Part shown: in pieces, positions 10,134-19,467 of the stretch
How the letters are laid out: each line of letters begins with the position of its first letter
Numbering within the stretch: the first letter of the stretch is position 1
NCBI GenBank assembly: GCA_049841135.1
Contig: JASGHK010000001.1
Span: forward strand, 186,001-250,000
DNA length: 64,000 bases
Direction: 5' to 3'
From: JACRCT01 sp049841135
Lineage (GTDB): Bacteria > Myxococcota > Myxococcia > Myxococcales > UBA5297
Program-made: the position numbers and the translations under genes
The notes under the pieces: model-generated
The model's database searches: none
Told to the model about the DNA's origin: nothing
Seen by the model: the letters and a program-made list of their open reading frames with translations, nothing else

Positions 10134-10436
10134 ATGTCTGCTCGCGTCATCACCGTCGTCGATGCCAAGGTGGATCCCGCCCGTGAGGGCGAGTTCCTCG
10201 ACGGCTACCGGCGGATGGCCGAAGGGCCCAGGCCGGAGGGGCTCCTGCACTCCGAGCTCCTGCGCGGGCAGGACGGCTCCTGGCGGATAGAGACCACCTG
10301 GCGCGACCTCGACACGATCAAGGCCGCGCGCAGCAGCGGGGCGCGGCCGGCGGCGCTGGACCTCGTGGAGCGCGTGGGGGCCCAGCACACGCACTCCTGG
10401 TACACGCTCGAGCAGAGCCACGAGTTCTCCGGGTAG
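10134..10436 (+). CDS. Antibiotic biosynthesis monooxygenase (ABM)-fold protein
   Basis: A 100-residue single-domain protein with the dimeric alpha/beta-barrel ABM pattern: an N-terminal strand ARVITVVDAKVDPAREGEF, a helix DGYRRMAE, and strands LLHSELLRGQDGSWRIETTW. ABM-fold proteins include cofactor-free quinone-forming monooxygenases, haem oxygenases and small stress proteins; the sequence does not tell which. A strong ribosome site (GAAGGGAGCCACC) precedes the ATG. It lies 62 bp after the FecR-TPR gene on the same strand and is convergent with the HWDG lipoprotein gene, 35 bp away. It is likely the last gene of the sigma-factor operon or a short gene of its own. Confidence 0.7.
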   Translation: MSARVITVVDAKVDPAREGEFLDGYRRMAEGPRPEGLLHSELLRGQDGSWRIETTWRDLDTIKAARSSGARPAALDLVERVGAQHTHSWYTLEQSHEFSG

Positions 10437-10471
10437 TGCGCCGATTCCCCGTTTCCTCGCAGAGCACGGCG

Positions 10472-12746
10472 CTAACGGCGGTAGTGGAGGGTGGGACCGA
10501 GGAAGCCGGCGAACCACAGGTCGGTCGAGTTGCCGGCGATGGACCTAAGGAAGACGTCAGAGCCGTAGTCGAGCGAAGTCCAGGTCGCGCCGTCCCAATG
10601 CAGTACAGCCTGGCCACCCGTGCCGACCGAATAGGCAGTGGCCCAAACGTCCGACGAGGACGTGCCGAAGACGGCCCACAGCGGGTCTGCCGTGATCGGG
10701 ACGTTCGACCAACTGGTTCCATCCCAGTGCAGGAGGAGGCCAGAGCCGCCGGTCTGGAGGAGGTAGTCGGTGGTTGCGGTCGAGCCGACGGCCCAGACGT
10801 CGGTGGCGCTCGAACCCCAGACACCTGTGAGCCAACCGGAGACCTCGGTGGCTTTCGTCCACGCCGTGCCGTCGAAGTGGAGGATGGAGGACTGGTAGGG
10901 GGACGTCTCGACCGTTGCAATGACCCACAGGTCATCAATTCCAGTGCCCCAGACGGCATGGAACATCGAGCCTGCCGGAGCGGTGATTTCGAACTCCGAC
11001 CAAGCCGCTCCATCCCAGCGCCAAGCGTGGGGCGTGTAGTGCCCGAACTCGCCGGAGTGGCCGACGCCAACGGCAAGGCCTTCTCCGACCCATAGCCTTG
11101 TGATCACGTCCTGGTCGGTGCCGAAAGGCGCCGGCGACCAGCTGCTGCCGTCCCAGTGGAACGCTTGTCCCTGCTGGCCGGCGACCCAGAGGTCGCTCGA
11201 GCTTCGCGCCCGCGATGGCTGGGAGATACGCCTCGGTGGGCATCTCGTCTGCGAACCATTGCTCGTTCACCTGCCGGGCAATGAGGCTGGACCACGAGAC
11301 TTCGAAGGACGCGTCCGTCCGATGGACCGAGCCCAGTGCCCAGAGCGAGGAGTCGTCAGCCCATAGCCCGGGAATCGCCCACTCGGGTACCGACTCGACC
11401 GCCGAGGTCCAAGAGGCTCCGTCCCAATGGAGCATGGTTCCGCCTCTTCCGACGGCCCAGACGTCCGTCGGGCTCGTGCCTCGAATCCGGTTGAGCGTTC
11501 GCCCGTCATAGGGCGCCTCGAACCAAGTCGTTCCGTCCCAATGCGCAATGGCTGCGGGTGGGTTGGGGAGCTTGGCCGCATTCCCAGCGGCCCAGACGTC
11601 TGTGGGACCCGAACCCCAGATCGAGTCGGCGCCGATCCTGAGCGAGGCCTCCTGCCACTTCTGTCCGTCCCAGGCCGAGACGGCACCTGGTCCTGTCCTC
11701 CAGAGCGCCGTCGGATTGGCCGCCCAGACCTCGCCATCGCGGGCGGTGTCGCTGTGCGTGCGGCTCCAAACGGTACCGTTCCACTCGAAGATGCCATCCC
11801 AGCCGGCAGCGAAGATGTGCTGCGACGACAGTCCGAAGATGGAGTCGACACTGTTTCTCGTAGGCGAGGGAGCCAGGGTCCAGGTACTGCCGTTCCAGTG
11901 TGCGAAGAGCCCTGAGGCGACCGCCATCATGTCGTGCACCTTGTGGAGCGCGGCGCCCGTGAGCCAGAGGTCGTCCGGCGCTGCGCCCCAGACCCCCGTG
12001 TACCAGTTGGTTTCGCCGAGGTTTGTCGCCACCGGTGACCATGCCACCCCGTCCCAGTGGATGACGGTGTCGCCGTCGCCGACCGCCCAGACGTCGTGGC
12101 TCGAGAAGCCGAAGACGTCACGGAGCACTGACGTCGTTCCAGTGGGCATCTGCGCCCAGGCGGTGCCGTCCCAGTGCAGCGCCGTACCGTGGCGCCCAAC
12201 GGCCCAGACGTCGTCCGAGGCGCCAGTCCACAGGCCGAAGAGGTCCTCGCCCGTCGGATGCGGCCGGGCCCAGTAGAAATGGCTGCCAGGCGCGGTCTCC
12301 CAGTCCGAGGCGCCCGGCGGGCAGACCGTGGAGACGCCGTCGCACCAGGAGTTGTTGCCGCAGTAGGTGGCCTTGGGCCGCACGCGATTGGCCGGGCACT
12401 CAGGCGAGATGCCGTCGCACGCCTCCACCTCGTCGCACAGACCGGCCGCCGCTCGGCACGATTCACCAACGGCTTTGGGGGCAGGGGCGCACGCGCCGGC
12501 GTCGTCGCACGCCCAGGTCTCGCAGGGGCGCAGGATAGGGCCTGCGTCAGGAACCGCGTCGGCGTCGGGCAGCTCCGCGGTCGCATCCGGCCTGGGTGCG
12601 GCCGCGTCGGTTCGCGCGGCGGCATCGAGGCCAGGCGAAGAGGCATCGCGCGAAGCGGAACCGTCCTTCTGCGACGGCGGGCCGACGGGCTCGAAGCATC
12701 CTGCGAGCAGGGAAGCCGCGATCAGCGCTGCGAGGGAGCGAAGCAT
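10472..12746 (-). CDS. HWDG-repeat (beta-propeller-like) lipoprotein, second paralogue, frame broken at about 11200
   Basis: Restored length is 758 residues. A lipoprotein signal (LIAASLLAGC) is followed by an Asp/Ala/Pro-rich linker. Then come two Cys-rich segments (CETWACDDAGAC, CRAAAGLCDEVEACDG) and the block PKATYCGNNSWCDGVST, which it shares almost unchanged with the 4731-6937 copy. About 12 repeats with DVWAVG and LHWDGxxW motifs run to the end (LHYRR). One break lies at AGCT 11200-11203. Restoring GC gives AGAKRSSDLWVAGQQ and keeps the repeat register through to the stop. The final residues LHYR are the same in both copies. It is presumed anchored in the outer membrane. It is divergent from the EF-Tu-like gene and convergent with the ABM gene. 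Confidence 0.75.
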
Positions 12747-12904
12747 CACGGCAATTCTGGCAGACCCCGCACCGCCGGTGTAGCCGCCCGAGTCCGCGCT
12801 TCGAGGCCCAGAGCTTCGAGAAGGCCGGCCAGGTTCCGGCCGCGTGCCATGGTGCCCCGTCCGCGATTCCCAACCACTCTTCACTCACCTCCCGGGAGCA
12901 CCCA

Positions 12905-13162
12905 ATGGCAGAAGTGGAAATCGGCCACGTGAACAAGTACTTCGACAAGATTGGCGTCGGGATGATCCAGGTCACCACCGGTGAGCTGGCCATCGGCGAC
13001 ACCATCCACATCAAGGGCAACTCCACCGACCTGACCGCGACCATCGGCTCGATGCAGGTCCAGCGGCAGCCCGTGCAGACCGCCAAGCCCGGCGACGAGG
13101 CGGGCATCAAGCTGGACAGCAAGGTCCGCCCGAACGACAAGGTGTTCAAGGTCACGGCGTAG
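12905..13162 (+). CDS. Stand-alone EF-Tu domain 2-like protein
   Basis: An 85-residue protein made of one small beta-barrel of the translation-factor domain 2 type. Visible motifs are IGHVNKYFDKIGVGMIQV, GELAIGDTIHIKGNSTD, IGSMQVQRQPVQTAKPGDE and AGIKLDSKVRPNDKVF. The pattern VGxV...L.VGD.I...G........V.S.Q.......A..G...GI matches this domain, which also occurs at the end of U32 peptidases. There is no GTPase domain, so it cannot act as a classical elongation factor. Databases carry it as 'translation elongation factor-like protein'; its role is unknown. A ribosome site (CCTCCCGGGAGC) lies 5 bases before the ATG. A near-perfect hairpin follows 29 bases after the stop, so it is probably monocistronic. 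Confidence 0.75.
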   Translation: MAEVEIGHVNKYFDKIGVGMIQVTTGELAIGDTIHIKGNSTDLTATIGSMQVQRQPVQTAKPGDEAGIKLDSKVRPNDKVFKVTA

Positions 13163-13191
13163 GACCGCTCGGTCGCAAGGCTTGGAAGAAT

Positions 13192-13222
13192 GAAGGGCCG
13201 GCTCTGCGCGAGCCGGCCCTTC
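13192..13222 (+). terminator. Hairpin terminator after the EF-Tu-like gene
   Basis: A perfect 13-bp stem, GAAGGGCCGGCTC (13192-13204) and GAGCCGGCCCTTC (13210-13222), with a 5-base loop. It ends in CGTGTTCTC rather than a strong U-run. The same stem core recurs at 45497-45524. Confidence 0.75.
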
Positions 13223-13375
13223 GTGTTCTCAGCGTCCCGCACGCGTCGCGCCGGCGCCCGACGGTCCTGCTGCACCGGGCGCGGCCCGCCCCAGACGAGA
13301 CGCTCGCGCCAGCTGGGGGGCGACGGGTGAGCCGCACCCTGGCTAGCTTCAAGCCGGCACCGGGAGGGGACGAGC

Positions 13376-14066
13376 ATGTGGCGAGCCCTGGCAGTGTTGG
13401 CGGTAGCGACGACCTTGCTCTGGCCGGCCAGAGGGCGAGCCGAGGAGGAGAAGTTCGAAGGCTCGCCCTTCGGGAACTTCACCTGGTCCTTCTCGGGGGG
13501 GGCCACCGTCCCCGTCGCGAATGCCTCCAAGCGCTTCGGCCTGGGTGGCCACCTCTCCGTGAGCCTCGGCTACCGCCTGTTCAGCCGGGTGATGATCCAG
13601 GCGGAGTACCTCTACAGCACGCACTCGGTCTCCGCCGACTTCCTCCAAGGAAGCAGTAGTTTCACCTCCACCCATCGCATGCAGGCCGGCTTGCTCGACG
13701 TGGAGGTGTCGATTCTCCCCAGGAGCGGACCGGTCGAGCCTCTACGTCGTGGGGGGCCCGGGCTTCTACGGCCGGACCGTGGAGATCAGCAGCGTCGCCG
13801 GGGCGCCGGTTCCCACCGTGTGCGACGCGAGCCTGCTCCTCTGCAGCGCCGGGACCGCCCCCTTCAACGCGCAGCTCGCCAAGCAGACGTTGGTCGGCTT
13901 CGGCGTGATGGGCGGCATCGGAGCGAGCGTCTCGCTGGGGATCCCCGTGCGGCTGTTCCTCGAGTCGCGGTTCCACTTCATCTGGGGAAACATCAAGACG
14001 CCCAGCGGCAGCGTGGTCGCCAACGGTCAGTACGTTCCGATCACCTTGGGCTTCCGCTTCTTCTGA
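13376..14066 (+). CDS. Outer-membrane beta-barrel protein, frame broken at about 13738
   Basis: Restored length is 230 residues. A cleavable signal (LAVLAVATTLLWPARGRA) is followed by amphipathic strands rich in aromatic residues and glycine (GNFTWSFSGGATVPV, HLSVSLGYRLFSRVMIQAEY, ESRFHFIWGNIKTP). The protein ends in aromatic residues (LGFRFF), the usual signal for insertion by the Bam machinery. This matches small 8-strand barrels of the OmpA-like/opacity type. The break is mended by one GC in GAGCCTCTAC (to GAGCGCCTCTAC), giving VERLYVVGGPGFYG. The identical collapsed string occurs in the sigma-factor gene. The specific function is unknown. Confidence 0.65.
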
Positions 14067-14104
14067 TCGCTCAGCTCAGAGGCAGCTCCGAGCCGCCTGA
14101 GCCG

Positions 14105-14125
14105 TCCCCGGGGTAGCCCCGGGGA
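14105..14125. terminator. Symmetric hairpin between convergent genes
   Basis: TCCCCGGGG and CCCCGGGGA pair perfectly over 9 bp around the loop TAG. It sits between the ends of the outer-membrane protein gene (14066) and the opposing periplasmic protein gene (14146), so it could stop transcription from both sides. No U-run is present. Confidence 0.5.
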
Positions 14126-14145
14126 TGAGTCGCAGGCGAGCTGCG

Positions 14146-14514
14146 CTACTTGGCCTTGGTCACGTCCAGCTTCACCACATCGCCGGTGCTCGGGTCGAAG
14201 GACGCGCGGACTTCGTCGCCGGGTTTGAGCTGGTCCAGGGCGATGGGTTGGCCGCTCTGCATGATGTTGGCCTCGGGCTTCACCTTGGCCTGGAAGTTGA
14301 CCGTGTGCTCCTCCTTGTTCACTCCCAGGACGCGCAGGGTGATGATCCGCAGGTTTTGCGGAGGCGTCGTCGTCCCCTGCTCGTACGTCTTCGAGGTCGA
14401 GCCTGGCGGCAGCGGCTGGCCTCCGGCGCTTCCCGAACCGCTCTGTGCGGAGGCCAGCCCCGCCAGGCCCAACATGCCGCTGGCAATCGCTGCTACGAGC
14501 AACCCTTTCCTCAT
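14146..14514 (-). CDS. Small periplasmic protein, unknown function
   Basis: A 122-residue product with a Sec signal peptide (LLVAAIASGMLGLAGLASA, cleavage after about residue 23). A Gly/Ser/Pro-rich stretch follows, then a single small domain of about 75 residues: LRIITLRVLGVNKEEHTVNF, ALDQLKPGDEVRASFDPST, and the end GDVVKLDVTKAK. The KPGDEVRASF and DVVKLDV elements resemble short OB-like beta-barrels seen in other small secreted proteins; this is a weak resemblance only. The ATG at 14514 follows a G-rich ribosome site (AAGGGGGGACGCC). It is convergent with the outer-membrane barrel gene and divergent from DUF5752. Confidence 0.6.
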   Translation of the reverse strand: MRKGLLVAAIASGMLGLAGLASAQSGSGSAGGQPLPPGSTSKTYEQGTTTPPQNLRIITLRVLGVNKEEHTVNFQAKVKPEANIMQSGQPIALDQLKPGDEVRASFDPSTGDVVKLDVTKAK

Positions 14515-14957
14515 GGCGTCCCCCCTTGGCGCGGCATCTCGTCCGCGCACGCCAAAAGCTGGCGAAGGGAGGGGGCCCAGGCAAGGCGCGGCCAGAGGTC
14601 CAGCTAGATGGCCAGTGGGCGCTCGGCGGAGCGCTCTCAAGCCGCCCGCTGGGCCCCAAGGAAGGACGAGGCCGTCGCCACCTCGACTGGCTCGATGAGC
14701 TTCGCACGCGTGCTCGAGCGCTTCCTGGGGTGGAGGAGGCTCTGGCGCTCGACGGTGAGCGGCACCTCCGGGCGCCGTGCGAGTGGGGTCGAGCGCCAGG
14801 GCTGTCGTCCGAGCGCAGGACGGGCCCATCGCCTCACGTCTTTCCCGTGTGCCTTCGGGCCCGACGCCATGGGCTTTCGGGAGGAAGGGAGCGTGGCTGG
14901 CTGGCTCGTGCAGGTCAGGGGAGGCCACCTACCTTCGCGGCAGGGAGGCCAGAGGCC
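14515..14957. other. 443-bp gene-free divergent region
   Basis: It lies between the small periplasmic protein gene and the DUF5752 gene and must contain promoters for both. I see no convincing -10/-35 pair, hairpin or coding segment. The short open frames here have no family resemblance. Confidence 0.5.
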
Positions 14958-15590
14958 ATGGCCGTCGCGCCATTTGCGTTCAAGGCGAGCGCCACGCTCG
15001 CGCACTCCTGCGGGTACTTCGCCGACAGCGCGCGGACGCTGCAGACGGCGATCGAAGGGGCTCCGGCGAGCAGCATCTTCTACCACCTGCACGGCGCCCT
15101 GTTCCGGCGGCACTTCACCACCTCGGAGTTCGTCAACGACTTCGCGCGCTGGACGGAGGCGACGCTGGGGGACGAGCCGCTCGCCGAGTTGCTGATGGCG
15201 GTGGACCCGCTCGACCTCCAGAGCATCGAGGAGGCCCGGAGCGCGCTCGTGCGCATCATCGGCGGCTACGTGGGGCGCATGGAGTACACGCCCTCGGTCG
15301 GCTTCAAGCAGCGCTTCTGCTTCCAGGAGTCGCTGACGTTCATCTACCCGACGGGACGCACGGCGGACACCCTCAAGACCTTCGCCTCGGCGGCACGGGA
15401 GGCGCCGCCGGAGAGCCTCTACTACCACTTCGTGGTCGCGCCCCTCCTCGAGGCCAAGCGCGAGAACGACTTCGCGCTCTGGCTGAGGGAGCAGGGCTGG
15501 GACAAGGCGGCCGAGAAGGTGCGCCGGCTCTCGCCGTACTCGACCGACCTGTTCGAGCTCGGCAAGCGGGTGGCCGAGGTGCTGCAGTAA
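14958..15590 (+). CDS. DUF5752 family protein
   Basis: A 210-residue, all-helical soluble protein with two similar halves. ASSIFYHLHGALFRRHF in the first half is matched by ESLYYHFVVAPLLEAKRENDF in the second. Both halves combine a Y/F-YH motif with an acidic NDFA(R/L)W segment (VNDFARW, ENDFALW). This pattern belongs to DUF5752, commonly found beside sugar glycosyltransferases. Its biochemical role is not known. It ends 16 bp before the TreT gene and is almost certainly co-transcribed with it, which suggests an accessory or regulatory role in trehalose metabolism. The ATG at 14958 follows GGGAGGCCAGAGGCC. Confidence 0.75.
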   Translation: MAVAPFAFKASATLAHSCGYFADSARTLQTAIEGAPASSIFYHLHGALFRRHFTTSEFVNDFARWTEATLGDEPLAELLMAVDPLDLQSIEEARSALVRIIGGYVGRMEYTPSVGFKQRFCFQESLTFIYPTGRTADTLKTFASAAREAPPESLYYHFVVAPLLEAKRENDFALWLREQGWDKAAEKVRRLSPYSTDLFELGKRVAEVLQ

Positions 15591-15606
15591 CCGGAGGGAG
15601 GAACCG

Positions 15607-16848
15607 ATGGTCAAGCTCGCGCAGCGCAAGCTCGAGGACTACGCCTCGGTGGTCGGCGCACAGGCCATCCGCGAGATCCGCATCCTGGCGTCCAACCTCC
15701 AGGGGGCGCGCGTCCAGCACCTCAACTCGACCGCGGAGGGAGGCGGGGTCGCCGAGCTCCTCGCGACCCTGGTCCCACTGATGCGCGACGCGGGGCTCGA
15801 CGCGTCGTGGGACGTCATCGCCGGCAACCCCGAGTTCTTCGAAGTGACCAAGACCCTGCACAACAACCTGCAGGGCCAGCGCCAGCCTCTCACCGCGCGG
15901 ATGCGCAAGACCTTCTGGGAGACGACGCAGGCCAACCTCCATCTGGTGCGCCCCGACGCGGACTTCGTCTGCACGCACGACCCGCAGCCGGTAGGCCTGG
16001 TCCGGGAGCGGACCGAACGGGCGCGTTGGCTCTGGCGCTGCCACATCGACCTGTCCGAGGCCGACCCCGGGTCCTGGGGCTTCCTGCGCCAGGTCGTCGA
16101 GCGCTACGACGGCTCCATCTTTCACCTGGGTGAATACGCCAGGGACCTGTCCCTGCCTCAATTCCTCTGCCCGCCGGCGATCGACCCGCTCAGCTCCAAG
16201 AACTGCGAGCTCGACCCGGCGGAGGTCGCCCAGGTGCTCGAGCGGTACCAGATCGACCCGAAGCTCCCGATCCTGATGCAGGTCTCGCGCTACGACCGGG
16301 CGAAGGACCCGGTGGGCGTCGTCCGCGCCTTCGAGATCGCCGCGCGCAGCCATCCGTGCCAGCTGGTGCTGGTCGGCAACGCCGTGAGCGACGACCCGGA
16401 GGGCGAGCGGGTGCTCGCCGAGGTCCGCGAGGCGGCCCAGGGCGTGCCCGACGTCCACGTGCTGGTGATGGGGCCCGGCACCAGCCGGGAGGTCAACGCG
16501 CTCCAGCGCGCGGCGACCATCGTCCTGCAGAAGTCGCTCAAGGAGGGCTTCGGCCTGACGGTGACCGAGGCGATGTGGAAGGGCAAGCCGGTGATCGGCG
16601 GCGCGGTCGGGGGAATCCGCGCGCAGCTCCTCCAGGGCACGACCGGCTTCCTGGTCCACAGCATCGAGGGGGCGGCCTACCGCATCCGCCAGCTGCTCGG
16701 GAACCCCGAGCTCGCCCGGCAGGTCGGAGCGCAGGCCAAGCGCTATGTGGCGGAGAACTTCTTGCCGCCGACGTACCTGAAGCGCTGGCTCATGTGCCTG
16801 CTGGCCTTGAAGCACGGGACCGCCTCGCCGGTGATCGCGCTGCGCTGA
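15607..16848 (+). CDS. treT: Trehalose glycosyltransferring synthase (GT4)
   Basis: A 413-residue GT-B glycosyltransferase. The N-terminal domain carries the TreT-type VQHLNSTAEGGGVAELL loop (about 46-62). The C-terminal domain carries LMQVSRYDRAKDPVGVVRA, LKEGFGLTVTEAMWKGKPVIG and a final helix. TreT makes trehalose from NDP-glucose and glucose, and can run in reverse to release NDP-glucose. The reaction is inferred from family resemblance. It is directly downstream of a DUF5752 gene (16 bp). With the GH15 enzyme at 21067 and the debranching enzyme at 41144 it indicates trehalose/glycogen turnover in this region. The ribosome site GGAGGGAGGAACC precedes the ATG. Confidence 0.88.
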   Translation: MVKLAQRKLEDYASVVGAQAIREIRILASNLQGARVQHLNSTAEGGGVAELLATLVPLMRDAGLDASWDVIAGNPEFFEVTKTLHNNLQGQRQPLTARMRKTFWETTQANLHLVRPDADFVCTHDPQPVGLVRERTERARWLWRCHIDLSEADPGSWGFLRQVVERYDGSIFHLGEYARDLSLPQFLCPPAIDPLSSKNCELDPAEVAQVLERYQIDPKLPILMQVSRYDRAKDPVGVVRAFEIAARSHPCQLVLVGNAVSDDPEGERVLAEVREAAQGVPDVHVLVMGPGTSREVNALQRAATIVLQKSLKEGFGLTVTEAMWKGKPVIGGAVGGIRAQLLQGTTGFLVHSIEGAAYRIRQLLGNPELARQVGAQAKRYVAENFLPPTYLKRWLMCLLALKHGTASPVIALR

Positions 16849-16875
16849 ACGAGGACTCGCCGAGGCGCGGGCGGG

Positions 16876-17407
16876 TCAGGCCGTCCGCTGCCGGAAGAAG
16901 AACAGCCTGCCGACGGCGCGCGCGCCACCCACCGCGAGGACCAGCTCGCGCACGCCGACGAACGCCAGGAGCACGCACGTCAGCCAGAGCTCGGATTCCC
17001 CAGAAGCGGCGCCAATCGACGTCCGCGGAGAGCAGCTGCACTCCCGCGCTCAGCCCGTGCTCGAGGACCCGGGGCACCGCGACCTTCGCCAGGCGGTACA
17101 CCAGCGCGAAGACGGCGTAGACGAGCGACTTCGCCAGCGTCGCGAAGATGAGCGGCTCGCGGGAGAGCGCCCTCGCGACCGGCAGGCGGTCCGCGATGAT
17201 CACCAGCCGCGAGGCGACCATCGCCAGCGCCACCAGCGCCAGCGTCCCGCTCGGGGTCGCGTCCGAGTGCCCGAGGATCAAGGTGTCGGTGGCGGTGCGG
17301 ATGTTGAAGAGGAGGAAGAAGAAGACGAACCCCGGCAGGAGCGCCAGGAGCTGTCGCTTGAGGAAGGGAGCCGTCGACGATGCGATTTTGCCGGCCCCGC
17401 TCCGCAT
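16876..17407 (-). CDS. Four-helix membrane protein, unknown function, frame broken at about 16988
   Basis: Restored length is 177 residues. A basic N-terminus precedes hydrophobic segments at LLALLPGFVFFFLLF, GTLALVALAMVASRLVII, LAKSLVYAVFALVYRLA and, after the break, LTCVLLAFVGVRELVLAVGG, ending at FFFRQRTA. The break is at AGCT 16988-16991. One added GC turns WGIRALADV into WGIRALWLTCVLLAF, restoring the fourth membrane helix and moving the stop to 16876. Without it, the C-terminus becomes a long Arg-rich tail that overlaps the TreT gene. I do not recognise the family. It is convergent with TreT and divergent from the DUF2254 gene. Confidence 0.55.
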
Positions 17408-17590
17408 CGTCCCCTCGCAGTCGGTCCAGTCAGCCGACGTCCTCGAGCCTTCGTTTCAAGATAGGGCCACCGACGCGCCGCGTGCGCGCCCGCTCGAGGA
17501 ACCGGCTGCTCCCCTGGGGCCCGTCCGTGGCCACCGCGGACGGGCGCTGCGCCTTAACCTCACCTCACGTGGTGGCTCGGGGAGGGCAGA

Positions 17591-18862
17591 ATGCTCTGGC
17601 GGACGCTCATGCGGATGGAGAGGGGACGGCGCGCAAGCCTCGTCGTCGTTCCGGTGCTGTGCTCGTTGGCGGCCTTCGGGTTGCTCCGTGTCACCATGGG
17701 CGGCGAGCGGCTGATCCGGCTTCCGGAGACGCTGACCTTCACCGAGGACACCGCGGGTCAGCTCCTGGCCACCGTGATCGGCGCTCTGACGGCGATGCTG
17801 GCCATCGTCCTGGCGTTCTCGATGCTGGTCGTCCAGCTGGCCATGGGGCAGCTGTCGCCCCGGCTGGTCGGCTTCTGGTACCGGGACCGCCACCTGAAGG
17901 CGACGCTGGGGATCGTCGTCGGCGCCCTGGTCTATGCCCTCCTCCTGCTGGCGCGGGTCAAGCCCGGCTTCGTTCCCTCTGTCTCCACGGTGCTGGCGGC
18001 GGTCCTCCTGCTCCTCAGCATCGGCGCCTTCCTCTCCTTCGTGCAGCACGTCGGCCAGGTCGTCCGGCCGGAGCACGTCGCCGACCGGATCATGCAGGTG
18101 ACGCTGCGCAGCGCCCGACGCTGCCTGGCCGGGACCTCGCACGACGAGCAGGAGGCCCTGAACCTGCCCCCGGAGCCCCGCGTCGCGCTGCGCTACTTCG
18201 GCCCGCGAGGCGTGTTGCAGCTCATCCATGGGGCCGGCCTGATGAAGGACGCCCGGCGCCTGGGCGTGCGCGTGGTGATGGTGTCGGCGGCCGGCGACTT
18301 CCTGCAGCCGGGCGATTGCGTCGCGGTCGCCTACGGGCCGGTCCCCGCCTCGGGCGGCCACCGGCTCAGCCTCGAGCGTCACATCGTGGTGGGCGGCGGA
18401 CGGCTCCCCAGCCAGGACCTGTTGCTGGGCTTGCGCCTGCTGGTGGACGTCGCCATCCGGGCCCTGTCCCCGGCGGTGAACGACCCGACCACGGCGGTGG
18501 AGATGCTGGAGCGCATCGGCGCCCTGCTCGCGGACTTCGGGAAGCGCCGGCTCGGCGCCCGCTGGCTGAGCGACGTCGACGGGCAGGAACGGCTGTGCCT
18601 GCTCATGCCGACCTGGGAGGACGCCCTGTCCTTGGGCGTCGCGGAGATCGCCGAGTACTCCCAGGGGGCGCCGCAAGTCCGCCGCCGCCTGCGCGCCCTG
18701 CTGCAGGAGCTGCTCGACACGCTGCCGGTGTCCCGGCACGACGCCCTCGATCGCCACCTCCATGAGCTCGACGACGTCGAAGAGCGGCGCCGCGACGCCT
18801 CGTCCGGAACCGACCGCCCCGACCGCCAAGGCTTCGGGCCGACCCGCCCCGTTCTCGCGTGA
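17591..18862 (+). CDS. DUF2254 membrane protein
   Basis: A 423-residue protein. Four membrane helices occupy the N-terminal 150 residues (ASLVVVPVLCSLAAFGLL, LATVIGALTAMLAIVLAF, TLGIVVGALVYALLLLAR, VLAAVLLLLSIGAFLSFV). A large cytosolic or periplasmic part follows, with the DUF2254 hallmarks QLSPRLVGFWYRD and ALSPAVNDPTTAVEMLERIG. The family is widespread in proteobacteria and actinobacteria, of unknown function. The ATG follows GGAGGGCAGA. It is convergent with the HdeD-like gene 32 bp downstream and divergent from the four-helix protein. Confidence 0.8.
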   Translation: MLWRTLMRMERGRRASLVVVPVLCSLAAFGLLRVTMGGERLIRLPETLTFTEDTAGQLLATVIGALTAMLAIVLAFSMLVVQLAMGQLSPRLVGFWYRDRHLKATLGIVVGALVYALLLLARVKPGFVPSVSTVLAAVLLLLSIGAFLSFVQHVGQVVRPEHVADRIMQVTLRSARRCLAGTSHDEQEALNLPPEPRVALRYFGPRGVLQLIHGAGLMKDARRLGVRVVMVSAAGDFLQPGDCVAVAYGPVPASGGHRLSLERHIVVGGGRLPSQDLLLGLRLLVDVAIRALSPAVNDPTTAVEMLERIGALLADFGKRRLGARWLSDVDGQERLCLLMPTWEDALSLGVAEIAEYSQGAPQVRRRLRALLQELLDTLPVSRHDALDRHLHELDDVEERRRDASSGTDRPDRQGFGPTRPVLA

Positions 18863-18894
18863 GAGACGAGGCAGGCGTGGCGCGTTAGGCAGCG

Positions 18895-19467
18895 TCAGGC
18901 CGAGGCGCGCTGGTGATGCCTCAGCTGGCGCAGCGCCAGGCCGCCAGCCATCAGCGCCGCGCCGCGGAAGATGATCTCCAGGCCCACCAACGTCCCCACC
19001 AACCACAGCGCCGTGACGGGGAAGTTGGCGGCGAGGACCACGCCCAGCACCAGGGCGCACAGGCCGTAGGCAAAGTCGTAGCCCCAGTGTGCGTAGCGGT
19101 CGATGACCGAGCTGACGACCCGGAAGAGGCCGCTGACGAAGAAGTAGCCGATGAGCAGCAGCGTCGTCGCGACCAGGCCGGCTCCGGGGCGCGCGGCCAT
19201 CAGCACGCCCACCACCACGGAGAGGATGCCGCCCAGCAGGTACTGCACCGGGCCCCCGGACCTGCGCACCCGGAGCGCGTGCACGATCTCCGCGATCCCG
19301 CTGGCGGCGATCAGGACGCCGAAGTAGATGATCGACGCGATGCCCGTCCAGGCCGTGGAAGCCAGCGCCAGGACGCCTACCACCATCATCAGGAGCCCGA
19401 GGACGAAGGCCCCGCCCCACGTCGCGCTCGTCCGCGGTACGCCCATCGAAACCGGATCAATCGCCAT
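18895..19467 (-). CDS. HdeD family acid-resistance-type membrane protein
   Basis: A 190-residue protein with six regularly spaced hydrophobic helices (GGAFVLGLLMMVVGVLAL, GIASIIYFGVLIAASGIAEI, LLGGILSVVVGVLMAARPG, TTLLLIGYFFVSGLFRVVS, YGLCALVLGVVLAANFP, ALWLVGTLVGLEIIFRG). The repeated helix pair with G(I/V)L...P matches HdeD/DUF308. In E. coli, HdeD supports acid resistance at high cell density; here the role is inferred only from family. The location next to a fermentation gene island (lactate and alcohol dehydrogenases) would fit acid stress. Confidence 0.8.
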   Translation of the reverse strand: MAIDPVSMGVPRTSATWGGAFVLGLLMMVVGVLALASTAWTGIASIIYFGVLIAASGIAEIVHALRVRRSGGPVQYLLGGILSVVVGVLMAARPGAGLVATTLLLIGYFFVSGLFRVVSSVIDRYAHWGYDFAYGLCALVLGVVLAANFPVTALWLVGTLVGLEIIFRGAALMAGGLALRQLRHHQRASA

